From Chromobotia macracanthus (Eukaryota > Chordata > Actinopteri > Cypriniformes > Botiidae), in NCBI GenBank assembly GCA_036877525.1, contig JAZGTH010000071.1, forward strand, positions 1,263,001 to 1,327,000: a DNA stretch of 64,000 bases, in the 5' to 3' direction. This document shows positions 37,830-50,907 of this stretch, one piece after another; positions within the stretch are counted from its first letter, which is position 1, and the number at the start of each line of letters is the position of its first letter. The position numbers and the translations under genes are program-made. The notes under the pieces were generated by a model. The model saw only the letters and a list, made by a program, of their open reading frames with translations. It did no database searches and had not been told where the DNA came from.

Positions 37830-39144
37830 GTAACAGTTCACACAAGTGAGAAATCTAATCAGTTAGTGGGTAAGATAAAACCAAATGTGGATGTCTTCAT
37901 ACATTTCTGGAAGTGTTCTGAAAATAGCTGAAAGAAAGAATGTGAATTAGATATTTAGTTGTGTTTTTACCTCAGATCTAAAATGGTTTCTATAAGGGTG
38001 CTTCTAAGGGTCATACATCTATGATGAGTTGGTCCTGAAGTGTTTAACATTTACAGACCAGGGACCCCTGGTATACAGATCATTTCTTTAGAAAGTTATA
38101 AATGAAAAATGTCATGAATGTCTGATTTCATTTCTCGTCTTGTGAGGTTTTCTCTGTGGTTTCACATCATTAACGTCTGTATGCCACAAGGCTTTCATAA
38201 GAATTCTAAACACTGCTGAGCCTGCTGAACTCCAGATCAGGAAAAGATTCCATGAGTCTGTGACAGTGAAAGGTTTGGGAATGAAATCTCCGAGCTGTAT
38301 GGAAAACATTCCATTATTTGCTTGGAACACTGTGCTCTGATGGCTGCCAGTTTGGCCCGTGAAATGGAACAATATTACCCCACGTTTTCCAGAACTTTTT
38401 GTGTGCATCATCTTTTTTTTTGGTTTGATTGGCTTGCAGTTGTTTTATTGGTTGGCAATCAGTTGCTTTGGTCTGATAATAGAGTTGCACACACAGTTTT
38501 TTTAACTGAGGTCTGTGGTCTAACAGTGCTGCTGTAAAATATAAAAGCAAACCAGCCACAACCAAGTTTTTAGAAAAAGGTGTATTTGAACAACTAAAGT
38601 GAACATAGCATACAATGTTTAACTGTACAGTCTATTTAGGTTTGATTCACACAGACATAGTAATTACACAAAGTATATAAATATTACTCCGTTCAGAGAA
38701 GGTAAGTCAGGAAAGACCAGCTGTCATGCATCCTAGCAGAACCAAACTTGGAATGACTTCCCCACTTTCTTATTAACTTGGCTTCTTAATTTCAGCCAAG
38801 AAAAGACGATTTTAACAGTACATGTGTCAGAGTTCACAGAGTTTTGAGGAAAACCAGAAACTTGTTTTTTTATTTTACTAAGCAGCAGCAGCTTCTTATT
38901 TACAACAGATATAAAGTTATTCTTTAAAAGACTTCCATATCAAGCGAGGATCAAATGGCTTAAAACATTTTGGGCGGCTGTTACATCATTTCTTACATAT
39001 AGCAGAAGATGATGATGTTACCCTGTCATTTACTCAATTTTGCACAGGCATCAGAAGACTTTCCACCCCAGGTTAAGTCATTATCTGCGAAAATCCAAGC
39101 ACATCTCATTGCGTTTCACCTTCGTCTCGGTTTAATTTCGTCTG

Positions 39145-42100
39145 TCAATGGTATCGGCCAATCGGCAGAGACTGCAGGCAGGTGAAACTGTTGGGGTACT
39201 GAGCCAGGATGATGGGGTTTCCATCCATACGAATCTCATTCAGGTTGGGCCGTATGTAGTAGGTGTTGTTGCTTTTGCAAAAGGTGTCCACGCTCACCGT
39301 TGAAATGTTATTGTTCTGTAAACAGAGAAACAAATTGAACTAGATTCTTTTCAGGATGTTTACTTCGACAACTCGGCCGTATTCAGTCATATTATCTTTA
39401 AATTATGATTCGCAGGCTCAGGAAAAACTCAGAATATCATATAATTGTAATATAATTCATTAAAAAATTTCTGTAGTAAACATACATTTTTGGTTAGTTA
39501 TGTTCAGCTTTTATCAGCTGGAAATATCCTAATAGTGCAATCTCTCTAAAATGATTTTTCCAAAGCCAGTGAATAATTGAAGTTCTACAGAAGTTCTGGA
39601 AATCCAGTGAATGTGAGAAAGTGTGGGAACCCTTTTCTCTCTCTGTCACGTCTGCGTTGTCTTGTAGTGAGTATGGAAAACACTAGCTGTCTAACCTGCA
39701 GGTGAAGTATGCGGATGGTCTCTGGAATGGAAGGAACAGCCTCCAGTTCATTGTGAGCAAGATAGAGGTTAGCCAGTCTGTTTAATTTCTGTCGGAAAAC
39801 GATGAGGTTAAGATTTTAAGTGCAGAGAGCTCAGATGATAACATGTTCTGTTATCAACAGAGTTCAACAAATCCACCTCAAAACATCTAGAAAAGCAGTG
39901 AACAACAACAGAAGGTTGTTTGTAGATGATGTTTTCAAACAGATGGTATAGAACAATTATAATTTGTGTGTGTTTACCTTGAAAGCATTTGCCTTGATGC
40001 CTTTGGTCTTCAGATTGTTGCGGTTGGCATTGAAGGAGATTAACTTCGCCGGTAGTATGGGTAACTTGACTAGCGCGTTCTCCGCTAGCGAGAGCTCCTC
40101 TAGCATGGTGAGCTTAGCAAAGGCACCATCCTCGATCTCAGAAATCAGATTTCCAGTGAAGTCGATTCTCTTCAAAGTCACTGCAGTAGATGGACGTTTA
40201 GTAGATAAATATTAAACATCACATTCCAGATATCTAGAAGGAGCTTTGTTAGCATCTTGAATTCTATTTATTTACTTCCCTTTAAACAAACCTGCTGTAA
40301 CTTTGTGTGTGTGTGTTTTTTGTGCTCTTTTTAGGGTTGTTTATTTTCATGTGCTGTTGGAAGTAATTGCACAGGTCTGTTTGTTAGTTAAGGTGGTCTG
40401 TGTTCATGTTGGTTTACGGGAAGTTACTGATGTTTTTTAAAAGTTGCCTTTCATGCATGCGGCCCCCCAGACTGTGCCCTCTAGCACATGCTTTGTAGAA
40501 TGTTGTGGTTCACAAATTGATCTACGGTTTAGTTTCTTTACATGAGAGAGAAACTTGTAATCCCTTAAAATATATGTTGTGTCCCAGACATTTGGAAACA
40601 TTTCAAATAAAATGGGGATTGGCTTTTGTGTGTAACAAACAGATGTTTGTCTCCTGCTCTCCTCAAAGCTAATCTCCTATCCTGTCCAGATATCATTGAA
40701 GAATTTTAATGTTCTCTTCTAGAAAGAGGACAGTTGAGGGGAACACCAGGACAGCTCAAGTCAGGGAGAACTCACCGACATCGCCGAAATCTTTGGCTGT
40801 TATCTTTTTTATCTTGTTGTACCGAGCATAGAGGTAGTTTGTCTCTTTGGGCAGCGCTGGCACTGATGTCATGTCTGGGTCGACCTCCTCGCAGTAGACA
40901 GATCCAGTTAGACACACACACAGTAGACAGGTTGGAAGGTCTGGAACATGTACAGAGTTTTTTAAAGCCTGCACAATTTTAAGTTAATGAAACTTGAAAC
41001 ACTGAGTGGATAAAACACACACACATTCTTATATTCTCTTAAAATGAGCATATCACTGTCAGACAGGCAGTCAGGCATTCAGTCTCTTTACCTGATGGAT
41101 CCCCCACAGGTGGTGCTGGGCTGGAGACCTCTGGAGCATCAGCAAGCAGCAGCACATTCTTGTCATCTGTTGATCTCTGTAAAATGTTGACAACAGTTGC
41201 TGCTCTTGGTTGCTGTGCATGAATACCACACTGAGGTTGAATGCCAATAAACTGTTAAATCTTATTTTTAGAAGCTTCCCAGGTAGCCATCTTGGGCTGA
41301 AGTTATAATTCAATTTTGTTGTCGTTTTACACACTGGTTGCTGGTTGCTCTTTTACACGTGAAAACACTATAAAGTATTACAAATGTTTTCCATATAGCT
41401 CTTGTGCTATTTTCTAAGTCTTCCAGAGTCATATGATAGCTCTGTGTACAAAACAGGCCAATAATAAAACAGGCCAATAAGGTTTTTATTGTCCTTTTTG
41501 ATCTCTAAAAGGAGTAAGTTCCCCTTTTATGTTTAGACTGTGGAATAAAGGCATTCAGGTTGAAGGTGAGTTATTAATGACAAGTACTGTAATCTCATTG
41601 GCTTGTTTGGACAGAGTTCCTGGATCTGTCTGAACCTGCGTGTCTCCAGGCATCTGTTAAATTACTCTGTCAGTGTCTGACCCCATGAGTGAGTGTGAAG
41701 CTGTGGGTGGGAGAATTTAAGCCTGCGGGAACTCCTCCAGAACAGACTGCTGACTAATCAGAGGGATTCCACACGGCAGCTGTTGGGTCCTTCTCAGATT
41801 CTGAATTGACTCTTAACAGAACTGTTTTCAGAACTGTCTGAGTACAAAACCTATCTGCTGTATGGATATAAAGTCTGCTTAAAAACATCTTGTGGTAATG
41901 TGGCTTATTAAGGAAGGTGATGAAAAGGATTATGTATTGAATTGATATTTAAATTATAGATGAAATACAAGTTGGTAATGAATGTTTTGATTTATTGTTG
42001 TATTGTTGCTAATGTTCATTGAAAATCAGTAAGTGTTCTGAAAATTATGCCAGAACTGAATATTTCAATCTGTTAATTATCAATTGTCAAAATTCTTAAT

Positions 42101-42430
42101 TTGGTCTGTTTAATTAAAGAATGTAATGTAATTTATTGTAGGTAGGATTATGTTTATTAAATGTAAACTTGTCTTATGTCTTGGTAAGACAGGTTTACAA
42201 AAAGCAGCACACAGAACAGAATCACAACACTAAATCACTCCAGCTACTGTTCTGTCAGCTCTCACAGAAGATAAAACAAAATGTACCTTATTTCTCCAAG
42301 ACTCTTCATTGATGTCTTCAGTAAGTGCTACTTCCAGTTGTTTGTGGTGACGGTGATAGTGCGCGTCAGATGCTAAGAGCACCCACGATGTCAACACTGC
42401 TGAAAGAAACACTCTCACCCGCGTCCCCAT
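39145..42430 (-). CDS. ogn: osteoglycin / mimecan, complete
   Basis: Secreted class III small leucine-rich proteoglycan of bone, cornea and vessel wall that helps to organise collagen fibrils. Six coding exons: 42430-42287, 41176-41092, 40940-40776, 40180-39978, 39788-39696, 39315-39145; 861 bases, 286 residues (human 298). Signal peptide MGTRVRVFLSAVLTSWVLLA; then an acidic N-terminal stretch; the N-terminal Cys cluster CLLCVCLTGSVYCEE; LRRs (YLYARYNKIKKITAKDF, IDFTGNLISEIEDGAF, LEELSLAENALVKLP, LANLYLAHNELEAVP, ILHLQ); and the C-terminal ear repeat with DTFCKSNNTYYIR and NSFTCLQSLPIGRYH then TGA. All junctions are GT-AG with matching phases. Minus strand, inside the cenpp intron, as in human. 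No defect seen. Confidence 0.94.
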
Positions 42431-42668
42431 TCTGTCTGAAGAGTCTGAGATGCGCTCTGCAGCGTTATAGAGCGAAAGTGCCGTGCAGGCAGGGGTTGGC
42501 TGGAGTAAAATGTGATCTGTCAAATGAAGAGTTTTAAGCCCCACCACAGACTGCCAGTAGAGATTTTTAACAGATGTTAACCCTTTACATTCCCATCAGA
42601 CCACTGCGTCACCCGCAGCCGTGTCTCTGGTCAGCTTGATAAAAGAAACAAAGCAGAAGATAGTGGAG

Positions 42669-42672
<4 letters not shown>

Positions 42673-42742
<70 letters not shown>
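42673..42742. repeat. (CT)n microsatellite
   Basis: About 70 bases of uninterrupted ct followed by imperfect ctttctgtctct units to about 42785. It lies 240 bases upstream of the ogn start codon and could be length-variable. Confidence 0.96.
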
Positions 42743-42745
<3 letters not shown>

Positions 42746-43721
42746 CTCTTTCTGTCTCTCTATCTCTTTCTGTCTCTCTATCTCTGCTTGTAGCTTTTGC
42801 TCAGAATTTGATGTATGTTAATAAATGAGGAATCTGAGGTGGCATGTTTATCTCTTTCAGCTCTGTTCATTTCTAAATCATCTGTACATTTCTCAGAAAT
42901 GCAGGACAAACTGTGGAAAGACACAAATAGGACAGAATTTAAAATTCTTTGATTATAGTCATCCATCTTCCACGGTGATTAATCATTTTCAGTCTCTGGT
43001 TGTTTTTCCAGCAACGGTTTTGTGTGTTTTACAGGTTTGACTTGAAACATTTCACTAAAAACATCAATAAATTGAATTATGAAAGCAAAACAGAGCTGCT
43101 CTATAAAACTAACACTTGAAGATGAAGGAAAACATATTTAATTGGAAACATGTGACTCGTTGCCCCTTAACACAAGTTGAAATGGGCCCCGGGCCTCCTA
43201 CAGTAAACATGCAAAAGATGGAATTAAAGCCACAGAGAATAACTTTACAGGTGTGTTAGCAATTATACCAACCTGTAAAAATTGTACAGGTTGTAAAAGT
43301 ACTGTATCGGGAAAAGTGCCAAATACTCAGAAATGTTTTTACAGTCCCGATCTTCTGTAGTATGTTTCCCCATCACTGAAGAACTAGAGTTACTCTTATT
43401 CTCATGTCTGGCCTGGTCTGTAAGTTTATTTATATGTGAATTGGGAATTATTAGATAAGCAATAAAACCTAGTGCTTTCAGCTTATTGCTGTCAAGGCGG
43501 TGGTTGCCGAATCCAGTGATGGACAACAGAAGCCATCATGAGCTCTTAATACCATTAGATACCATCTTAATACCATAGAATTAAAGGTTATTACTCAAAA
43601 ATCAAAAACTGCTTTTCTAGAGGAGCCCTTAGTGCTAATGTTAATATTACTGGATTTTAGGACATCGAAACAAACAAAATATTTATGGGATTACTTGGGA
43701 ACTATTGATATTGGTTGTTTG

Positions 43722-44458
43722 TGAGTATGCATCTGCCATTGTACTGAAGATACAGATGTTTCAGGGTCCTGGGAGCAAAAATGGTTTGGAGGGTTGGTTA
43801 TGTCTTGACAGGTTAAAGACATTGTACAGAACCGATCTGAGTCTTCTTGAAGTAGAGGTTCTGGAACAGGTTCCGGAAGGTCTCCTGGCATGGACTGATC
43901 TGCGTGAGGTTCTTCAGGCCAGAGAAGATCTTTCCTTTAATTCCTGCGTTTATTAGTTTGTTGCTACACAAATCCAGCACACTGAGTTTCATAAGCTCTC
44001 GTCAGCTTGTATCTTTGAAATTTTATTAAATCCCACATTAAGTCTTTGAAGATTATTTGGCAAGGGAGGGGATGGTACTTCTAGATCATTGTGCTTGAAG
44101 TGTAGCTGAATAAGGTTTCTGTTTATCCACTTTTAATGATTGGAGATGATTGTAGCTCAGGTTGATATCTCTCACAGACGTGGCGTTAATGAAAGGTTTC
44201 ATGGTTATCACTTCAATGTCGTTATGTTAAACCTACAGGATGTGTCTTGGAATATTAGGAATTGCCTTGAGTTTGTGATGGTCACAGTAGATGGCAAAGG
44301 GGTAAGACGGGGGCAGAAACACTCACTGGGGCATTTATGAATATCTGGGAGGAGTTATCATCTGTCTCGTAATTCAAATCGTTATCTTTGTAGTCTTGAG
44401 TTAGTATCTGCAAGCAGACAAGAAGAGACAGTATTGTCCAGGGCTGTGGTGACATCAT
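43722..44458 (-). pseudogene. omd: osteomodulin pseudogene
   Basis: The remnant lies between ogn and aspn, exactly where OMD belongs in the cluster. From ATG 44458 a signal-like start (MMSPQPWTILSLLVCLQ) and Tyr/Asp-rich stretch lead into the Cys motif ECFCP/SYPFAIYCDHHKLKAIPNIPRHI, as in human OMD (YCDNRKLKTIPNIPMHI). Lesions: one base missing in the G run at 44309-44313 (plus strand), splitting the Cys motif; in-frame TAG (44235-44233) and TAA (44229-44227); a frameshift after FNKISKIQADE near 44000; and loss of much of the later LRRs. Remaining pieces include LDLCSNKLINAGIKGKIFSG, YNVFNLS and TLKHLYLQYN. The last exon was not found. Intron-type organisation and position show a decayed original gene rather than a retrocopy. 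Confidence 0.87.
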
Positions 44459-45091
44459 GGTTTAGCTTGCGTTTCTTTTATCTGTTTGCAGCGGGCACAA
44501 AAACAGAATCATATTTTGAAAATTACAGCGTTATTGGAATGCCAATGCTAAGCCTCATTTAAACCTCCTCAAGGAGTTTGAGCCATGCAGCAGTTGTTCT
44601 GTAAACTTTGTTGTTTGTTTCAAGTCTCTTCTGGGTTGAATTATCTCAGCAGGGTTTTAACTCTGCTTGTTGAAGGTGAGGACCATGACTCAGGCTTGAC
44701 TGACTTAACATTAATAGATAAATCTTTTTTTTTACCTCTAAACATAAACAAGCATGTTGGATAGATGGACACCCCATTATAATTTTAAAAGCACTCTGTC
44801 TGTTTTGACTATTATTTATTTTTGATGTAATATGTTCCTGCACTTTTGTAAAAACAAATTACTAGCTGCGGTTGTGGTTATAATGTGAACTGGCAAAGCA
44901 AGTGAGCAAGGTGATCCAAGAACTTTAAAGAGAAATTAAAGCAAATGATGCTGTGAGAGCGTTTGAGCAGAAGATCCCAGAGTTGGTTAGAGAACTATTC
45001 AGCCCACTTTAATAAGTGTGCCAACATTTCACAACTTCACTCCTAAAGATTCATGTGTCTGAGCCCAGTCAACAGAACCTGGATAATTATT

Positions 45092-45133
<42 letters not shown>

Positions 45134-47911
45134 TTATACATTTTATATATATATATATATATAAAAAAAATATAAATACATTATATATATATATATTTAT
45201 ATTTATGTATATATATATATATAATTTATATTTATGTATTATAACCTGTTTTTAGCTAATGTTTGTCTGAATACATTAATTTGTGAGAAGGCAAATAACA
45301 TTTGTTAAAAAAAAAAACTATAAAGCCATTGATGATAATAAAGGGGAACTGTTTTAGTCATTCCTGCTTACTTTACAGAGGCTCTCAGTAACACGATGAC
45401 TTTTTCCAGAGCGTGCACTGTATGGAGGAAAAGCACAGACGGTCTCTCATGACCCGTCTGCCGAGTGTTTGTCATGCTGGCCAGACACAACCTTCAGCTC
45501 TCATTCTGTCAGCAGCTACATTTGTTTCTGCTTCTGCCCGAGCAGCAGAAACTCAGGAGTTACTGCTACTGTAGGTTGAAAATGAAACTTCATGGCTGCA
45601 GTCCATACTCTAATCTTTTGGGGCATTTCTGTGAGGAAGGGGGTGACAGCTGAACCGAACAAAAGCTTTATTGTGTCGAGCAGACAGTTTTTGGTTTTTA
45701 ATAAATGTATTGTGGCAGATTTGTGGAGGGAAGAAGGGTTTTACAACTAGCAAGTGCAGCCCAAGATAATTTGTCTCAACTCGCTTAAAGTGCAGAAAAC
45801 TTTAAAACTATCAGCAGCCTCTACACTTCTTTACACACAGATCCCTGCACAGAGAGAGAGAGCACTGATTCACTCGTCCTGATTAAGAAATTACTTACTG
45901 AAAGAAAAGGTATTTATTTGTGGATCTTTGTGGCTTAATTCACAAGTTTATAAATGTTTGTGGGAATTTCTTGGATTATTAGCGTGAAACTTGGGACAGA
46001 AAACGTGTTTAAAGTGTATTAATTGTTATTTAATCAAATGTTAAGGAAAAAAACTTTTGTGACATAAGGGTGAGGTCAACATCAACAATGGGCAGGGTTG
46101 GGTCAGGGCAGCAGGGGGTGGGGTGGTGTTTAGTATGCAATGAGAGTACCGCTATAAGTACTGTGGGTGGTGTATCGTGGTTGTCTGGTTCGGTTTTGAA
46201 TACAATTACACTCCTACTGTGACAGCACAGAGATGTGTGTAGCTGAAACTCTCAGGTGTTTTGTGGGGCTCAGTGACTCTGAATGATCCAAACCTGTTGT
46301 GAGTTTTTTGGAGACACCAGTATGCAAGACGTGGCAGCAGCAGATCAGGGCCAACCTGAAGATTTGTTCCATATGTTTCCCGAGCAAACTCTCTCTCTCG
46401 CCCCCCTCTCTCTGCCTCTGTAACCCATTCTGAACAGAATTATGTTCCAAGAGCACAAACGTACGAAAGGTATTTCTACTTTAAACTGCCTAACTGATGG
46501 TCAGTCAAAAATAATAAGCAATTTTTAACAGATATTTCTAATGTCTGCTACAGTGGTCACTGGTTCTTAATGACAGTGGTAATTAATGACAGTTTGGTTA
46601 GTAGCTACTTCAACAAAACTTTAAGTTAAATACTAGTTCATTAGAAACCATGTATGTTGTACATATGTTTATGTTGTGCTTTATGTAACAGGGTCTTTAG
46701 AGTAAGTTGCTCTGTCATCATTTGTTTGTCAATTTGAACGAGCGCTGCGTCTCAAGATGTTTACTGTCAGTTTGTAAGAAAATGTGCCGGAATGTACATC
46801 AGCACCACAGCTGTTTGAAAACCCATTTTGAATAAGTTCAGATTTGGCTGAATAACACACATATAATCAACCTGATTCCACAGAACATCTGTTGCTGGCT
46901 TTATTAAACCTAGTGTGCCTCCACGAGGCTGCTGTGTTGCAGGGTTTTATTGAATTATCCAGTTAGTGGGATGAGTTTTTGCCTGAAGTCAATCTCATCT
47001 CCATCTGCTGGTATTTTGTCTTAGTGCTTGACAGGTTTACTCCATCTAAAGCAAATAAGATTTACTGACCACAAAACATGATGATTTATTGAGGCTTTTC
47101 ACAGAAACGACAATTTCTGAATTGCACACAGGTGAGACAGCACCGTTGGCTAACAAACACTTACAGTTTTGAGAACGTGGTAGTCGTCCTGTAAAAGACT
47201 TTTCAGAATGTTCAGAATTTTGGTTTTGTGATCGGACAGAATGTCTGTACATAAAATATTTGAGTGAAAAGATTGTTGTTAAATAAAAAGCACAGCATGC
47301 AGTATCAGAAACGATTTTGTGACAATTACCATTTAACAGTTCATAAAAACATCACTAAACAGTTAATGAGTACCAATCAATAATGCCCGTTCTCATACAA
47401 AACAAAAAGTATTCTTAGTGTCTTAAAAACAAGTAACAAACTGACTTTCTGAAATTTGTTTCTTTGATTCAACTTGACTGTTGAATGAATTGACCTTTAA
47501 TTAAGAACATAAGAATGAACAGTTTTTCTAAAAACGTGAAAAATTTGTTGTCCTGACCTTTATAAAGTCAACATACAGGAATTCAAAGTAAACAGTAACT
47601 ATGAATACCTCTGTAATTATTGCACACAGTGTAGTTAATTCTGTCTTTACTGGATTTCAGAAAACAAGCCCAATTGATTCGTACTGGACATCCGGTTAGA
47701 CACAGACGTGCCATCGTCATCAATATCCTCACTGAATTCAAGTAACGAGTCTGTATCAACAGACGATCTTGATCTGGATTAAATTAGGTTCTGTACATAA
47801 CCTCAAACGCAGAAAATGATATTTTATTGCATTAGAATGAAGTTTATGACTAGCTTGGTATTGTTTTGAAACGCCGCCCTCCAGTGTTGTGCGTCAGTAT
47901 GGACGTCCAGC
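44459..47911. other. gap between omd remnant and aspn; no gene seen
   Basis: About 3.4 kb, part of the giant cenpp intron. Contents: a compound (CA)n/(TA)n tract at about 45093-45235, a G-rich patch near 46085-46130 and a CT/GA-type patch near 46395. I see no SLRP exon or other protein match. Confidence 0.6.
45093..45235. repeat. compound (CA)n/(TA)n repeat
   Basis: A ca run of about 24 bases changes into several blocks of ta/at separated by tttata and aaaaaaatataaa. Open frames through it encode only His/Thr/Ile/Tyr repeats and are not genes. Confidence 0.95.
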
Positions 47912-50907
47912 TCATTTTCTGAGGTTGCCCAGCTGCACTGAATTGTGACTGGAGACGCAGCGGAAGGTGGGCGGCTGTATCTCCCAGTATTTGACAGGAT
48001 TGGCGTATAAACTGATCCTGGTATAGAGGGTCTTCTTTACCCGGGCTCTTGATGGGCAGAAGTCGTTTACTCCAACATACATGATGCTGTTGGCATGTAA
48101 GTACATCACCTGTCAGAGAAAATGAGTTTGTCAGATGTGCTTATGATTGTCTGAGTCAACAGAAATCTACACATCTCTGCCCTTCCACGTTCATTTATTA
48201 TATTATTTGGCTTATTCATTTTACATTTGACAAATAAAGTCTACTACTGTAGTCACAGATTTTCTCTTTGTTGCAGATTCTGACTGGGTCTGCGTGAGAC
48301 TAGCATATCTGGTCCACATTTGTGGGGTGAATTCAATTTTTGTTGTTTTGTTTACCTGTAAATATTTCAGGTTGTTCAGGCCTGGAGGAACTCTTTTCAG
48401 TTTATTGTTGTCCAGATGAATCTCTCGGACTTTGGGAATGGAGGCAAAAGTTCCGTTCTCCACAGATTTGATCTGATTAAAATCCAGCCACAATCTGTAA
48501 AGGACACATCTTGACTTCAGATGTCTGTTCTGTATTTGTCCACTAGGGAGAGCTATGCTGCCATAACTTTACCTTTGAAGACCTTTCAATCGCAAAAAAT
48601 CTTTAGACTCCAGTTTGGCGATCTTGTTATAATCAAGATGAAGTTCAGTGAGGGAAGACGGAAGATCTGTGGCATTCAGACAAATACATGTGATGACCAC
48701 TGTTGTTCAGCACTTAGTAGTGAGCTTAAAATGCAAAAGACTCATGGTTAACTCAAAAATAAAAATCATGTTTTATTTATGACCTATCAATTGTTGTATA
48801 GAAACAGCCATGAAGAGTCTTCAAAAATATTCCTTTTGTATTCCACTGAAAAGTGGTTTGTAATGACCTAAAGGGGAGTATATGATTTTTTTGATGAGTT
48901 TTCATTTTTTGGTGAACTGTTTCTCTAAGACTGCTGGTTTTTACACTGACCTTTAGGCACAGCTGTAAGCTTCGCTTCAGCTATTCTCAAGTACAGAGTG
49001 GCCATGTCATCAAAAGCTCCTGCTTCAATCCCACTGTTTGCTATGGGATTCGCACTCAGTTCTGCAGAGGAGAGAGAGAGAGAGAGAGAGAAAATCACTT
49101 GTTATTCTCAGAAGACACAGTAGTGGTGGCTCATGTCTCAGTCCTTGTGGAACTCGAACCAGTAGCTTTGTGTTACCCAGCCTTAAACTTTACCACCACA
49201 CCATCCCCTATTCAAAGTTAGTTCTCATGTTTCTATCAAGTTTACTTAAGTGTTTAAGCAGCCTGTAGCTGCAGGCCATCATGTCAACACCAGGGGGCAG
49301 AGTGTTCTTTATCCTAAAATATTACACTACCGGGAGCTCTGGTGATTTTAATAAATGTATGCTCAATGGTTTTACTCCACTGAGGGTGTAATTAAGCGCC
49401 ATGTAAAGAAGCTTGCATGGTGACCCTGTTTGTTTCAGTTGCTTCTAGCAGAAGACGTACCTAAAACATTGAGGTCGTGCATTCCTTTAAATGCTCCTTT
49501 GTGGATTGTGCTGATCTCGTTGTCGTGCAGTCTGAGTGCCTGAATGCTCGTGGGAAGGTTTTCAGGTACTCGCATCAGCAGGTTGTATGACAGGTGCAGA
49601 ATCTTCAGCTTGTCCATGTTCTGAAAGGCCTTCGGGTGAACTTTCGATATCTGGTTATTGAGCAGAAACAGGGCCTGCAAAAATTCAGACAGTGATAAAC
49701 TCCATGACATACACACTGCAGTAACATGCAGATGTCACTCTGCTTCTGAGTGTTTACTGTTCTGTACACACAAAGTTTGTTTATATTCAGGAGTGACTCC
49801 ATTTCATACACAAACTGAATGGTTGTCACTCCCAAAGTTTAACAATGTGACTTCTGTCTGCTGTTTTAATACAGTAGCTTGGGTTATGATTTTGGGGTAT
49901 TCAAGATGGATGCTGTTGTTTGTTGGATGTTTTTATGATGGTATTTTATACTCCGCAAGAAAATGTGACCATTTCACCACTAATCATGAGCAAATATTTG
50001 CCACAAGTATAAAACAACCCGCAGTAGATGCAAAAAATCAATAACACCCAAATATGTGTCTGGAATTCCACAAAATTCATTTCTCAGGAGAAAAATGGAT
50101 GTGTATACACATCCTCTCCTGGATGTGTATAACCAGAACACTCAGCGTTTAACCAGAACACTGCTCACATAGAGATGCTCCAGGCCTTTGAAATCATCTT
50201 CCTTGATTTCAGTGATGTCATTGTTTTGGAGGTCGACGAGCAGCGTGTTTGCAGGAATGTCCTTTGGCACCTTCACCAGACCTTTAAAACAACGATTGTG
50301 CATTGAGGAAAAATGCGATAACTTGCAAAATAATGCAATATGCGGTACAATAATGCTTTAGGTTTGTAAAATCAATTTAAATGATAAACTCTATTTGAAA
50401 TGGAAAGTTATATAACCAACATAGATGTTTCACATTCTGTTCGGGAAAGGAAACATTTTCCTAAATTTGCATGCCAGTCTCTCTGCATCCACCTAAAACT
50501 TTAATTAAAACTTCTTGAACTATTAAAATCATTTAGTTATTTAACACCATTGCACATTTGCAATATTTCAAACATTGTGATATATCTACAGGCCTACTGA
50601 ATAATCATGTGAGGGTGTGTATGCTGGAATATATATTCTGCTGTATGAAGTCATGTTTACCCTGATCTGAACACTGGAGAACTCTCTTAGAGCATCTGCA
50701 CCACTCAGGACAGTCCGGCACAAAGTTGTCATCGTAATCATTGTAATCAACGTAGTCGTCATCATCGTCGTCGTCATCATCATCGTCATCATCAGCTGCG
50801 TCGTGTTGCATGATGTCATGATTCTTCATGAAATCCATGACGTTAATTGGTGTGTACGGTTTGGCGTGACATAACATCAGCAGCATGAACAACATAAAAA
50901 CCTTCAT
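47912..50907 (-). CDS. aspn: asporin, complete
   Basis: Secreted class I small leucine-rich protein that binds collagen and TGF-beta; a regulator of mineralisation. Seven coding exons: 50907-50661, 50281-50169, 49674-49461, 49061-48951, 48666-48573, 48494-48356, 48109-47912. Signal peptide MKVFMLFMLLMLCHAKP; an N-terminal run of 13 Asp after HDAA; the Cys cluster CPEWCRCSKRVLQCSDQG (C-x3-C-x-C-x6-C as in class I); LRRs including LVDLQNNDITEI, LFLLNNQISKVHPKAF, LRLHDNEISTIHKGAFKGM, LYLRIAEAKLTAVP, LHLDYNKIAKLE and REIHLDNNKLKRVP; a C-terminal ear with VGVNDFCP, SLYANPVKYWEIQPPTFRCV and SVQLGNLRK then stop. The Asp tract rather than a glycosaminoglycan Ser-Gly site points to asporin, not decorin or biglycan. 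All phases agree and no lesion was seen. A non-coding first exon probably lies near 51.7-51.9 kb. Confidence 0.95.
50756..50794 (-). repeat. GAC/GAT repeat coding 13 Asp in asporin
   Basis: Mixed gtc/atc triplets on the plus strand (13 of them) encode 13 consecutive aspartates just after the propeptide start. Human asporin has the same kind of tract, and its length polymorphism has been linked to osteoarthritis; codon mixing here would reduce slippage. Confidence 0.92.

Noticed and set aside
43722..44458. Possible functional lumican or keratocan instead of omd
   Set aside because: The sequence IPNIPRHI after the Cys cluster and the place between ogn and aspn match osteomodulin, and two stops rule out function.
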